From: Bacteroidota bacterium
Lineage (GTDB): Bacteria; Bacteroidota; Bacteroidia; Flavobacteriales_D; Crocinitomicaceae
Direction of reading: 5' to 3'
Assembly (NCBI GenBank): GCA_024280155.1
Contig: JAJRQQ010000028.1
Span: 1-64,000 of the forward strand
Length of the DNA: 64,000 nt
Positions within the stretch are counted from its first letter, which is position 1; the number at the start of each line of letters is the position of its first letter. Positions 44,984 to 52,830 of this stretch are shown here, in pieces. Under the pieces are notes generated by a model, which was not told where the DNA came from, did not search any database, and saw only the letters and a program-made list of their open reading frames with translations. Position numbers and translations under genes: made by a program.

Positions 44984-46027
44984 TTACTTCTTCCACTTTC
45001 CTAAATCTGTAGAAAGTGTAATCATATTATTAAATCCAGCTCTAGAATAAACCGTAAATCCATAATCCAAACTGAACTTATTAAAATGCAATCCTAATCC
45101 AAAAGCAAAACCAGCAAGTCCTGGTCGTTGCTCTAAAGCCAATTCTTTTCTTCGGTGATAATCAAAACCTACGCGTAAATCAATATTTTTTGAAACCAAA
45201 ACCTCCAATTGATACGTTAAATGTTGTGCAAATTTCTCGAAAAAACTCGCAGACTTCACAGGAACTAATTCTCCTGTTAAAGGGTCTTTTGTTGGTTTAT
45301 CATTTGGGTTTGAATAAGTAATGTCCCAAGTGGTTAAATGGTGTGCTAAAAGTGTGAAACGGAAAGGTGCATGTTTTAACTTGTATGAAGTTGCCGCTTG
45401 AACTTCAACAGGTAAAAGCGCTCGTTTATTATTGTTGTATGATTTGAATTGATAACCAATATTCTTTGCTAAAACTGTGACCAAGAAATTTTCTTCTTCA
45501 TTGTAAAATGTTCCGGCAAAATCTACCGATGCACCAATGGAAGAATACGTTTCTAATTGAGAATAAAGAACGTTCAAGTTGGCTCCGATAGAAATACGCT
45601 TGTTCATTTGTTTACCAATCGAACCACCAACAATCATTTCGATAGGGGAGAAAGTTCCTTCTGCAATCCCTGCCTCATTGGTTCTGGTCATTTTTCCATA
45701 ACTCACGTATTTGATGTATCCAGCAATGGTTCCTAAATTCTTTGTTCCAAAACCGTAGGCGAGTGTTCCGTAATTAATTCCACCAGCTAAAAAAGAAGTA
45801 CTGAAGCTAATGTCTTTTTGCATTTTTGCATTCAACAATGAAGGGTTTGCAATTCCCATGTTGATGTCATTGTCCATGACAGATATAAAATCACCTGCTA
45901 AACCAACAGAACGTGCACTGTATGATAAATCAAGCAACCCAAAACTATTGAAACCTCCAGTTTGACCGAAAGAAAAACCGCCAAATAAAAGGATTAAAAA
46001 AAGTAGAAAAGTTTTCATCTGCATCAT
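44984..46027 (-). CDS. porQ: Type IX secretion system protein PorQ
   Basis: The 347-residue outer-membrane barrel has a signal peptide (FLLFLILLFGGFSFGQ) and then GLLDLSYSARSVGLAGDFIS and IANPSLLNA, the PorQ start. PorQ works with PorU, PorV and PorZ in the attachment complex that processes and anchors T9SS cargo on the cell surface. Starts at MMQMKTF or MKTF are both possible. The neighbouring cmk gene is a frequent companion of porQ in Flavobacteriales. Confidence 0.85.
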   Translation of the reverse strand: MMQMKTFLLFLILLFGGFSFGQTGGFNSFGLLDLSYSARSVGLAGDFISVMDNDINMGIANPSLLNAKMQKDISFSTSFLAGGINYGTLAYGFGTKNLGTIAGYIKYVSYGKMTRTNEAGIAEGTFSPIEMIVGGSIGKQMNKRISIGANLNVLYSQLETYSSIGASVDFAGTFYNEEENFLVTVLAKNIGYQFKSYNNNKRALLPVEVQAATSYKLKHAPFRFTLLAHHLTTWDITYSNPNDKPTKDPLTGELVPVKSASFFEKFAQHLTYQLEVLVSKNIDLRVGFDYHRRKELALEQRPGLAGFAFGLGLHFNKFSLDYGFTVYSRAGFNNMITLSTDLGKWKK

Positions 46028-46172
46028 TAACGCAAAGTAAGTTGAAAAATTATAATTAACATAGAAAAATAAAGACTAATCTGTGAAACAATCTGGATTT
46101 TTTATATTAACCAATCCATTATTGAGATTTCAATACTTCAGTATTTCAGTGTCAAACTTTGAGAGGTGTAGA

Positions 46173-46193
46173 GGGCTGAGCTTGTCGAAGCCC
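46173..46193. repeat. Dispersed intergenic repeat, copy 4
   Basis: A 21-bp copy, GGGCTGAGCTTG then TCGAAGCCC, that can fold with a GGGCT/AGCCC stem. It lies just after the phosphodiesterase stop and may also help end transcription. Confidence 0.6.
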
Positions 46194-46199
46194 GATTTC

Positions 46200-46697
46200 T
46201 TATGCCCGAACACCCAATTCAATAACCTCCAAATCATGAATTTTATCTCCTGTAATAGAAAAGCGTATAATTGTTTTTACTTGATGAAAACCTTTGTAGC
46301 CACACGCACCCGGATTCATCCATAACATTTTGTAACGAGGATCCATTTTGACCAAACAAATATGAGAATGACCACAAATGAATAATTTTGGACGATATTT
46401 CTCTATTGCTTCGTGTGCTTTTTGGTAATATTTGCCCGGTTTTCCAGCAATATGTGTGATTAAAACATTCACATCTTCGCATTGAAAAGCGTCGAATTCC
46501 TTCCATTCAGAACGTATTTCTGTTCCATCAATATTTCCATAAACTCCGCGAGTAGGTTTAAATTTATTTAATTCATCAATGACTTCTATTGTGCCGACAT
46601 CGCCTGCATGCCATATTTCATCAACATCTTTGAAGTATTCATAAATTTTAGGATCTACATCTCCATGCGTGTCTGACATCAGTCCAATGCGTTTCAT
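46200..46697 (-). CDS. Calcineurin-like metallophosphoesterase, YfcE family
   Basis: The protein is about 165 residues from MKRIGLMSDTHGD. Metal-binding motifs are in order: SDTHGD, HAGDVG, GNID (GNxD/H), ITHIAG and CGHSHI. YfcE-type enzymes hydrolyse phosphodiesters in the cytoplasm. The start at 46697 overlaps the cyclase stop by 4 bp (ATGA), so it is the last gene of the carotenoid operon, with no evident biochemical link. Confidence 0.88.
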   Translation of the reverse strand: MKRIGLMSDTHGDVDPKIYEYFKDVDEIWHAGDVGTIEVIDELNKFKPTRGVYGNIDGTEIRSEWKEFDAFQCEDVNVLITHIAGKPGKYYQKAHEAIEKYRPKLFICGHSHICLVKMDPRYKMLWMNPGACGYKGFHQVKTIIRFSITGDKIHDLEVIELGVRA

Positions 46698-47374
46698 CCT
46701 TTCGATTTTTTTTGCAACCATTCAAAAAGTAGCATGTTGGGAATAAGTAAAGAGAAATTATACAGAACGTCTTCAAAAGGAATCGTAAAAATACGCCCAG
46801 CAATTTTTTGTTCTTCGCTGTACCAAACAATCGGTTCGTTTGTGATTGCACCGGTTAAAATTCCGTTCATGATAAAGAATGGTAAAAAACAAATGAGAAA
46901 TGCGAGGATGATTTTATCGTATTCTTGATGCTTCATTAATAAGATAAGCGCAATGGTCGAACTAAGAATTACACTCAATGTGTACCAACCAGATTCTCCG
47001 AAAATTGTTAATAATACCGCGTAAAATGGGATGATGAAATAGAAAACTTTACTTAGTGTTGCTAAATTGTAATTGCGGAAATAATATTTGACAACTTCGT
47101 AGATAAACGTACAAGCAAATGGAATAATGATGAAAAATAAAATTTCCTCCAATGGTAAATTGAAGATTTTAATTCCGATGAGATGCTCATCATTGAATCC
47201 CCAATAACCGAGTTTTGTAAATAAAACATCCCAAAGAATGAAAGGTATCGCAATAATAACGGCTGCTAAAAAAGAATTCTTCCAAGAAGAAATGTAGTGA
47301 ACTTTTGATTCAAAGCTCAAAACCACAGGGAAGAATAATGTGGCGATTATGACAAATAAATACGTCCACTGCAT
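46694..47374 (-). CDS. Lycopene cyclase, CrtYcd-like membrane type
   Basis: The 226-residue integral membrane protein has about seven helices and looks like a fused CrtYc/CrtYd heterodimer. The paired motif segments are IPFILWDVLFTKLGYWGFN with LPLEEILFFIIIPF, and a second set at EEQKIAGRIF with IPFEDVLYNFSLLI. These enzymes cyclise lycopene to beta-carotene. It overlaps crtB by one base and the phosphodiesterase by four. Confidence 0.85.
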   Translation of the reverse strand: MQWTYLFVIIATLFFPVVLSFESKVHYISSWKNSFLAAVIIAIPFILWDVLFTKLGYWGFNDEHLIGIKIFNLPLEEILFFIIIPFACTFIYEVVKYYFRNYNLATLSKVFYFIIPFYAVLLTIFGESGWYTLSVILSSTIALILLMKHQEYDKIILAFLICFLPFFIMNGILTGAITNEPIVWYSEEQKIAGRIFTIPFEDVLYNFSLLIPNMLLFEWLQKKSKG

Positions 47375-48210
47375 CAGATAAGATTCAATTGGTTTTTGAT
47401 ATATGCTTTGATTGTGAGGAAAAATTTATGGAAATCCGAAATGCGAATTCTTGCTTGCATCAATTCATCTGTCGATTTAGTTTTAATCTTTTGAAGTAGG
47501 CAAGTATAATACGTATAACTCAAATAAACACCAAACCGTGCCGATTTAGGTAAATCTTTAATGCCAATTAATGCCTCGTCAAATTCTCCCTTGATTTCTT
47601 TTTCAATGAATAATTTATCATTTTCGGTTATTTTTCCATTTTCTAAATTAGGGAAGTAAACCCGCCCTAATGTATCCATATCGCTTTTCAAATCACGCAA
47701 AAAGTTTATTTTTTGAAATGCAGAACCTAATTTCATTGCCGAAGGTTTCAAGCGTTGGTATTCTGCTTCATTTCCGTAAACGAAAACTTTTAAACACATT
47801 AAACCAACCACTCGTGCAGAACCGAGAATGTATTCTTCGTATTTGTCATTGCAATATTCCACAGGTTTTAAATCCATTTCCATACTGATGAAAAATTGCT
47901 CAATCAACTGATGGTCGATTTCATATTTATTCACGGTTGCTTGAAAAGAATTTAAAATAGGGTTCAAAGAAATTTTCCGTTCAATGGCTGTAAAAGTTGC
48001 TTCCTTGAATTCTTTGAGTAAGATTTCTTTGTCAAAATCATGAAAAGAATCGACAATTTCATCAGCAAAACGGACTAAACCGTAGATTGCGTGAATATCT
48101 GGTTGTATTTTTTTATCTAAACTTTTAACACCAGCAAAGAATGAAGTGCTGTATGACTTAGTCACAAGCTTCGATGCTTCAAAACAATATGTGTCAAAAA
48201 TAGATTTCAT
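47374..48210 (-). CDS. crtB: Phytoene synthase
   Basis: The 278-residue prenyltransferase has the first aspartate motif in RFADEIVDSF and the second in LRDLKSDMDTLGRVYFP, plus KLGSAFQKINF. It condenses two geranylgeranyl diphosphates to phytoene, the first committed carotenoid step. It overlaps crtI by 4 bp and is followed by the cyclase. Confidence 0.92.
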   Translation of the reverse strand: MKSIFDTYCFEASKLVTKSYSTSFFAGVKSLDKKIQPDIHAIYGLVRFADEIVDSFHDFDKEILLKEFKEATFTAIERKISLNPILNSFQATVNKYEIDHQLIEQFFISMEMDLKPVEYCNDKYEEYILGSARVVGLMCLKVFVYGNEAEYQRLKPSAMKLGSAFQKINFLRDLKSDMDTLGRVYFPNLENGKITENDKLFIEKEIKGEFDEALIGIKDLPKSARFGVYLSYTYYTCLLQKIKTKSTDELMQARIRISDFHKFFLTIKAYIKNQLNLI

Positions 48211-49664
48211 TTCATCAGTTGGTTAGCAGCTATTTTTCCCGAAATCAATGCTGGTGGAATTCCAGGTCCAGGAACGGTTAACTGACCACAAAAATACAGA
48301 TTTTTTAGCTTTGATTTTATTTTGGGTTTTAAATTTGCCGTTTGCATCAATGTATTTGCCAGTCCGTATGCGTTTCCTTTAAAAGAATGATATGCATTTT
48401 TAAAATCGACAGCACAAAAGGAGTTTTTATAGACGATATTCTCACGTAAATTTTCTCCGCAATGTTTTTCCAAACGATTAAGGATGATTTCAAAATACTG
48501 TTCTCGAATTTCAGGTGTATCTTCTAGTTCCGTCGCAATCGGAATAAGAATCATTAAATTTTCATGACCTTCGGGGGCTACATTTTTATCCGTTTTGGAA
48601 GGAGTACAAACATAAAACAAAGGTTTTGTCGGCCATTTTGGGTCGTCGTATATTTCTTTGCCATGATCTTCCAATAATTCATCGAAGAATAAATTATGGT
48701 GTGTTAATTTTTCAATTCTTTTGTTTAGACCAACGTAGAAAATGAGTGAACTCGGAGCCATTCTTCGCTTGTCCCAATATTTCTCAGAATATTTACGAAA
48801 TTCTTTGGGCAGTAATTTTTGCTCTACATGATGGTAATCTGCTCCGGCTATGATTGCATCAAAGTCAATTTGTTTTCCGTTGATTTTAAGTCCTGCAACT
48901 TTTCCATTCTTCGCGACAATTTCTTCGACCTCTGTTTTGTAATGAAATTTTGCTCCGAATTTTATCGCGACTTGTTCTAATCCTTTTGCTAATGCATTCA
49001 TTCCTCCTTCTGGATACCAAGTGCCCAATTCTAAATCGGCGTAATTCATTAAGGTATACATTGATGGGATTTTATTCGGACGTTCGCCTAAAAATAATAC
49101 AGGGAAGTTAAGAATGTCTCTTGCTTTCTGAGAAGTGAAACGTTGTGCAATATCTTTTTCGACCGATTTAAAAATATCGAGTTTCAGTGCGTTGGTCAGA
49201 ATGTCTTTCTGGAAGAATTCAGTTATACTTAGCCCGGGATTCTCGATAAAGGACCCCATGGAAACATCGTATTTAATTTTTGCATCTGCTAAGAATTTTG
49301 CTAATTTCTCACCACCTTTATCTTCAAATGAATCGAACAATTGAATCAATTCTTCTTTCTTCTCAGGAATCAGCGTTGAAGTGAAATCACTCCAGAAAAC
49401 TTGATAGGCAGGATCAAGACGAGTGAGTTTGAAATAATCACTCCGTTTCTCACCTAAATCAGCGAATAGTTGATCAACAACATCAGGCATCCAGTACCAA
49501 GACGGTCCCATGTCAAAAGTAAAACCTTTTTCTGAAAAGTATTGAGAACGACCACCAGGCATGGAGTTTTTATCGTAAACGTCAACCGAAAAACCTGCTT
49601 TGGCTAAAAAACAAGCCGCAGAAAGACTCGATAACCCAGCTCCGATGATTGCAATTTTCTTCAT
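48207..49664 (-). CDS. crtI: Phytoene desaturase
   Basis: The 485-residue flavoprotein begins with the FAD-binding motif AIIGAGLSSLSAACFLAKAG and has MPGGRSQYFSEKGFTFDMG, PSWYWMPDV and the C-terminal GQLTVPGPGIPPALISGKI. The bacterial-type CrtI carries out several desaturations from phytoene to lycopene. It opens the crtI-crtB-cyclase operon. A -7 box lies 5 bp before the ATG. Confidence 0.92.
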   Translation of the reverse strand: MKKIAIIGAGLSSLSAACFLAKAGFSVDVYDKNSMPGGRSQYFSEKGFTFDMGPSWYWMPDVVDQLFADLGEKRSDYFKLTRLDPAYQVFWSDFTSTLIPEKKEELIQLFDSFEDKGGEKLAKFLADAKIKYDVSMGSFIENPGLSITEFFQKDILTNALKLDIFKSVEKDIAQRFTSQKARDILNFPVLFLGERPNKIPSMYTLMNYADLELGTWYPEGGMNALAKGLEQVAIKFGAKFHYKTEVEEIVAKNGKVAGLKINGKQIDFDAIIAGADYHHVEQKLLPKEFRKYSEKYWDKRRMAPSSLIFYVGLNKRIEKLTHHNLFFDELLEDHGKEIYDDPKWPTKPLFYVCTPSKTDKNVAPEGHENLMILIPIATELEDTPEIREQYFEIILNRLEKHCGENLRENIVYKNSFCAVDFKNAYHSFKGNAYGLANTLMQTANLKPKIKSKLKNLYFCGQLTVPGPGIPPALISGKIAANQLMK

Positions 49665-49669
49665 TATAA

Positions 49670-49677
49670 TAAAGATA
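49670..49677 (-). promoter_or_regulatory. -7-like box (TATCTTTA) for the carotenoid operon
   Basis: Seven of eight matches to TAnnTTTG, 5 bp before the crtI ATG at 49664. Confidence 0.45.
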
Positions 49678-49762
49678 GTTAGTTTTTGTTAATTTTTTGA
49701 TTTTAATAGCATGAAATATTCTTTTTTTCGTGTATATTTATTTTTATTCTCAAAATAAAAAT

Positions 49763-50791
49763 ATGATTCAACGAATACTAATATTAATAGCGGTAGTTTT
49801 TTCATTTACAATATATGGTCAAACTAATATTAAAGGAACTTCTTATGCTCATTTTCAAATCAAACTTAAGAAAGATACAATTGATTTTGTTATTGCAGAT
49901 ACTAATCTTAATGTAAGTAAACCTCTTTTACTCTTTTGTCAAGGGTCACAACCAGTACCTTTGTTTATAAAGACAGATGACTATGGTGTATTTCCTGTTT
50001 CACTAAGTAATTTTGATGTAAAAGAACTAAATAAAAATTATCACGTATGTGTTATTTCTATGCCGAAAACTCCCATTCTTGTTCATGAGAAAAATTTAGA
50101 TGACCAATATTGTTACGTAACCGATACATTAAAAAGATATAGTTATTCTCGTGAATATCTTCGCGCAAATTATCAAGAAAATTACGTGCAAAGAGCCAAC
50201 AAGGTTTTAAAATTTCTAAAAAAACAAAGTTGGGTTACTTCAGGAAAACTCATTGTTGCTGGTCATTCACAAGGTGCAAGAATTGCAGTTGGTCTGGCTT
50301 CTTCAAATAAAAGCATCACTCATGTTGGTCTTTTTGGCTATAATCCTTATGGAAGAATTGAACAAGTAATTAGGCAAATAAGAAAAGATGCTGAAAAGGG
50401 AAAAATTTCATGGGCAAAAGCTGATTCACTTCAAAAGGAGCAATATGATTTTTATGAACTCCTCCAAATTTCAGATTCTATTCATCCCTATTCAATTTTA
50501 GTTTCTTGGGAGTCTTTTTCTAAGCCTACAGTGACTGAGTTGTTAAAACTAAAAATACCCGTTTATATTGCTTATGGTAGCGAAGATGTAATCGCTGATC
50601 CTTGTGATTTATTACCTTTATTGTTCATTGAAAATTCTAAGAGTAATTATTTAATAAAAAGATATCCTAACTTAAATCATAATTTTTTTCCAATTTTAGA
50701 AAATGGTAGGGCTAACCATAAGGATGGTAAATGGAAAGTGGTCTTTAGTGATTTTATATCCTGGTGTAATACTGATGATGTTACTCTTTGA
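49763..50791 (+). CDS. Secreted alpha/beta-hydrolase-like protein
   Basis: The protein is about 342 residues from MIQRILILIAVVFSFTIYGQ (signal peptide). The nucleophile elbow AGHSQGARIA, the acid in YGSEDVIA and the histidine in NLNHNFFPI make a complete catalytic triad. PLLLFCQGSQPVPL probably forms the oxyanion region. It would act in the periplasm as an esterase or peptidase; the substrate is unknown. The frame opens at 49730, but 49763 gives the clean signal peptide. Confidence 0.75.
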   Translation: MIQRILILIAVVFSFTIYGQTNIKGTSYAHFQIKLKKDTIDFVIADTNLNVSKPLLLFCQGSQPVPLFIKTDDYGVFPVSLSNFDVKELNKNYHVCVISMPKTPILVHEKNLDDQYCYVTDTLKRYSYSREYLRANYQENYVQRANKVLKFLKKQSWVTSGKLIVAGHSQGARIAVGLASSNKSITHVGLFGYNPYGRIEQVIRQIRKDAEKGKISWAKADSLQKEQYDFYELLQISDSIHPYSILVSWESFSKPTVTELLKLKIPVYIAYGSEDVIADPCDLLPLLFIENSKSNYLIKRYPNLNHNFFPILENGRANHKDGKWKVVFSDFISWCNTDDVTL

Positions 50792-50852
50792 ATTGTCTTA
50801 ATTTGATATTTCTTAACTGTTTTTACGTATTTTTACGTAATCATTCACAACA

Positions 50853-51893
50853 ATGAAAAATAAGAACTTCGAAAATTGGGTAAAAAAACGAAAAGCGCAT
50901 TTGAAAAAGATGTCGCCAGAGGAAATTTTTGACCAACTCAAGAAGGGAGATCGTGTAGCGTTAAGTTCTGGGATTACATTAATTGAAAGTCAGAATGAAT
51001 CACATAGAATGGATGCAAATGTATTGATTCAGAAATGTCTGCCTTTAAGTGGTCATTCTATCCGAATCGGAATTACAGGTGTTCCTGGAGTTGGGAAAAG
51101 TACGTTTATTGAATCTTTCGGAAAAATTCTAACCGACAATGGTCATAAAGTGGCTGTTCTTGCGGTTGACCCAACCAGTTCCATTTCTGGAGGTAGTATT
51201 CTTGGAGATAAAACGAGGATGCATGAATTGTCTGTCAATGAGAACGTCTTTATTCGACCTTCACCTGCAGGAGATAATTTAGGAGGCGTTGCACGTAAAA
51301 CCAGAGAAAGTATTCTGTTGTGTGAGGCCGCTGGATTTGATGTTATTCTTATTGAAACGGTTGGTGTTGGACAATCTGAAACGGTTGTGAAATCAATGGT
51401 GGATTTTTTCTTGCTACTAATGCTTTCAGGAGCAGGAGACGAATTGCAAGGAATTAAAAAAGGAATCATGGAAATGGCAGATGCTTTGGTAATTACTAAA
51501 GCAGATGGAGATAATATTCAGAAATCGAAATTAGCCGCAAGAGAATATAAGAATGCAATGCATCTTTTTCCACCAAATAAAAACAATTGGACACCAAAGG
51601 TGTTGACATGCAGTTCTTTGAAGGGTGATGGAGTAGAGGATGTGCTAAATGTTATTCTTGAATTTAAAGCACAACTACAAAATAACGGACATTTCAACGA
51701 GCAACGAAAAGAGCAAGATAAAATGTGGATGCTTGAAACATTGAAAGAATTAATCCTCAACGATTTCTTTACGGATGATAAAATGATTCTTGAATTGAAA
51801 AATATTCAAAAAGAGGTGGTGAACGAAAAAATTTCTTCTTTCCAAGCTGCAGAAAATATGTACAAAATTTATAAAGATGAAAGAAGAGTTTAA
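50853..51893 (+). CDS. meaB: Methylmalonyl-CoA mutase-associated GTPase MeaB
   Basis: The 346-residue G3E-type GTPase has the P-loop GITGVPGVGKSTFIE near 70, LAVDPTSSISGGSILGDKTR, RPSPAGDNLGGVARKTRE, and ETVGVGQSE. MeaB protects and reloads adenosylcobalamin on methylmalonyl-CoA mutase. Since IcmF nearby has its own built-in G domain, MeaB probably serves a separate mutase encoded elsewhere. It overlaps the S4 gene by 17 bp. Confidence 0.92.
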   Translation: MKNKNFENWVKKRKAHLKKMSPEEIFDQLKKGDRVALSSGITLIESQNESHRMDANVLIQKCLPLSGHSIRIGITGVPGVGKSTFIESFGKILTDNGHKVAVLAVDPTSSISGGSILGDKTRMHELSVNENVFIRPSPAGDNLGGVARKTRESILLCEAAGFDVILIETVGVGQSETVVKSMVDFFLLLMLSGAGDELQGIKKGIMEMADALVITKADGDNIQKSKLAAREYKNAMHLFPPNKNNWTPKVLTCSSLKGDGVEDVLNVILEFKAQLQNNGHFNEQRKEQDKMWMLETLKELILNDFFTDDKMILELKNIQKEVVNEKISSFQAAENMYKIYKDERRV

Positions 51894-52086
51894 AATTAAC
51901 GGAGAATATATCGAATTGATTCAATTGCTCAAAGCAATAGGACTTGCCCAAACAGGCGGGCACGCTAAAATGATTGTGGACGATGAACTTGTTTTTCGAA
52001 ATGGAGAGTTAGAAACGAGAAAAAGAGCAAAACTTCGAGCAGGAGATGTCATAGAAATAGAAGATACTCGAATTACGTTGATGTAA
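51877..52086 (+). CDS. S4-domain RNA-binding protein
   Basis: The 69-residue protein is a bare S4 domain: YIELIQLLKAIGLAQTGGHA, VFRNGELETRKRAKLRAGDV. YbcJ-type single-domain proteins bind structured RNA, probably ribosomal. It starts inside meaB, so translation is coupled, though no functional link is known. Confidence 0.85.
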   Translation: MKEEFKINGEYIELIQLLKAIGLAQTGGHAKMIVDDELVFRNGELETRKRAKLRAGDVIEIEDTRITLM

Positions 52087-52105
52087 TCATTAGATTCTGA
52101 ACCAT

Positions 52106-52179
52106 AACCCTGAGCTTGTCGAAGGGTGAAGGGTGAAGGGTGAAGGGTGAAGGGTGAAGGGTGAAGGGCGAAGAACGAA
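52106..52179. repeat. Dispersed intergenic repeat copy 5 with 7-bp tandem array
   Basis: CCCTGAGCTTGTCGAAGGG (52108-52126) is a hairpin-forming copy of the repeat family. Its right arm has expanded into seven tandem units of GAAGGGT (52121-52169; the last ends in C). The array lies between the convergent S4 and 52189 genes. Confidence 0.85.
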
Positions 52180-52188
52180 GACAAATAA

Positions 52189-52710
52189 TTAAAACAACCG
52201 TTGAATTTCTTCTTTCAGAATTTTCACAGCAATCTCAGAAGGTAACTCTCCAACTTCCGCAGTGATTTCAAAAATTTTGGCATTCAAATCCATTGCCATT
52301 GATGTAGCATCCATTTGTTGACCAGCCATGTTGATGACTTTAATTGTCTCTTCTTTTGCTTTTTTAACCAATTCCCAAGATTGAGGTGAAATATACATCT
52401 GCTGTGCAATATTGTGTTCGTATTCTTCACGAATAGCTTCTAGCAATTTTACTTGCATTGCAGCCGCAGGCATACCTGGATTGTTCATTCTCATAACTAA
52501 ACTGTTCGGATGAACTCTTTCCATCAATAAAATAGCTCTTTGGTAGGCATCAACTCTTAAGGGTAAGAAAAAAGTTTGGCGTTCTTTTTTCATTTCCATA
52601 TTTGTTGTGAGAATGTCACGCTCAACCGATTTGCGAAGAAAAAGTATCGCTGTCAATAAAACAGCTCCTGCAGGAAGAATAATTAATGCAATTTGAAATA
52701 AAATGTCCAT
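52189..52710 (-). CDS. Hypothetical protein with N-terminal membrane helix
   Basis: The 173-residue protein has one N-terminal transmembrane segment (LFQIALIILPAGAVLLTAIL) and a helical cytoplasmic domain (RVDAYQRAILLMERVHPNSL, SWELVKKAKEETIKVINMAG). It is probably conserved in Bacteroidota, but I know no function. It is divergent from icmF across about 120 bp, and each has its own promoter box. Confidence 0.75.
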   Translation of the reverse strand: MDILFQIALIILPAGAVLLTAILFLRKSVERDILTTNMEMKKERQTFFLPLRVDAYQRAILLMERVHPNSLVMRMNNPGMPAAAMQVKLLEAIREEYEHNIAQQMYISPQSWELVKKAKEETIKVINMAGQQMDATSMAMDLNAKIFEITAEVGELPSEIAVKILKEEIQRLF

Positions 52711-52728
52711 TTTTGATTTGTTTGTTTA

Positions 52729-52736
52729 CAAATATA
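52729..52736 (-). promoter_or_regulatory. -7 promoter box (TATATTTG) for the gene at 52189
   Basis: Exact TAnnTTTG match, 18 bp before the ATG at 52710. Confidence 0.5.
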
Positions 52737-52830
52737 GAATTCTAATGGTTAAAAAAGTAACAAAACAGCTTTCTTCTTTCTTTTTTATCGCAAATTCCTT
52801 AACTTCGCGACGCAATAAATCGCAACAATT

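Noticed and set aside
46243-46506. Second minus-strand frame inside the metallophosphoesterase
   Set aside because: The MPE motifs in the main frame are complete, so this is an overlapping shadow.
52121-52169. CRISPR-like repetition
   Set aside because: Units are 7 bp and contiguous, with no spacers and no cas genes nearby.
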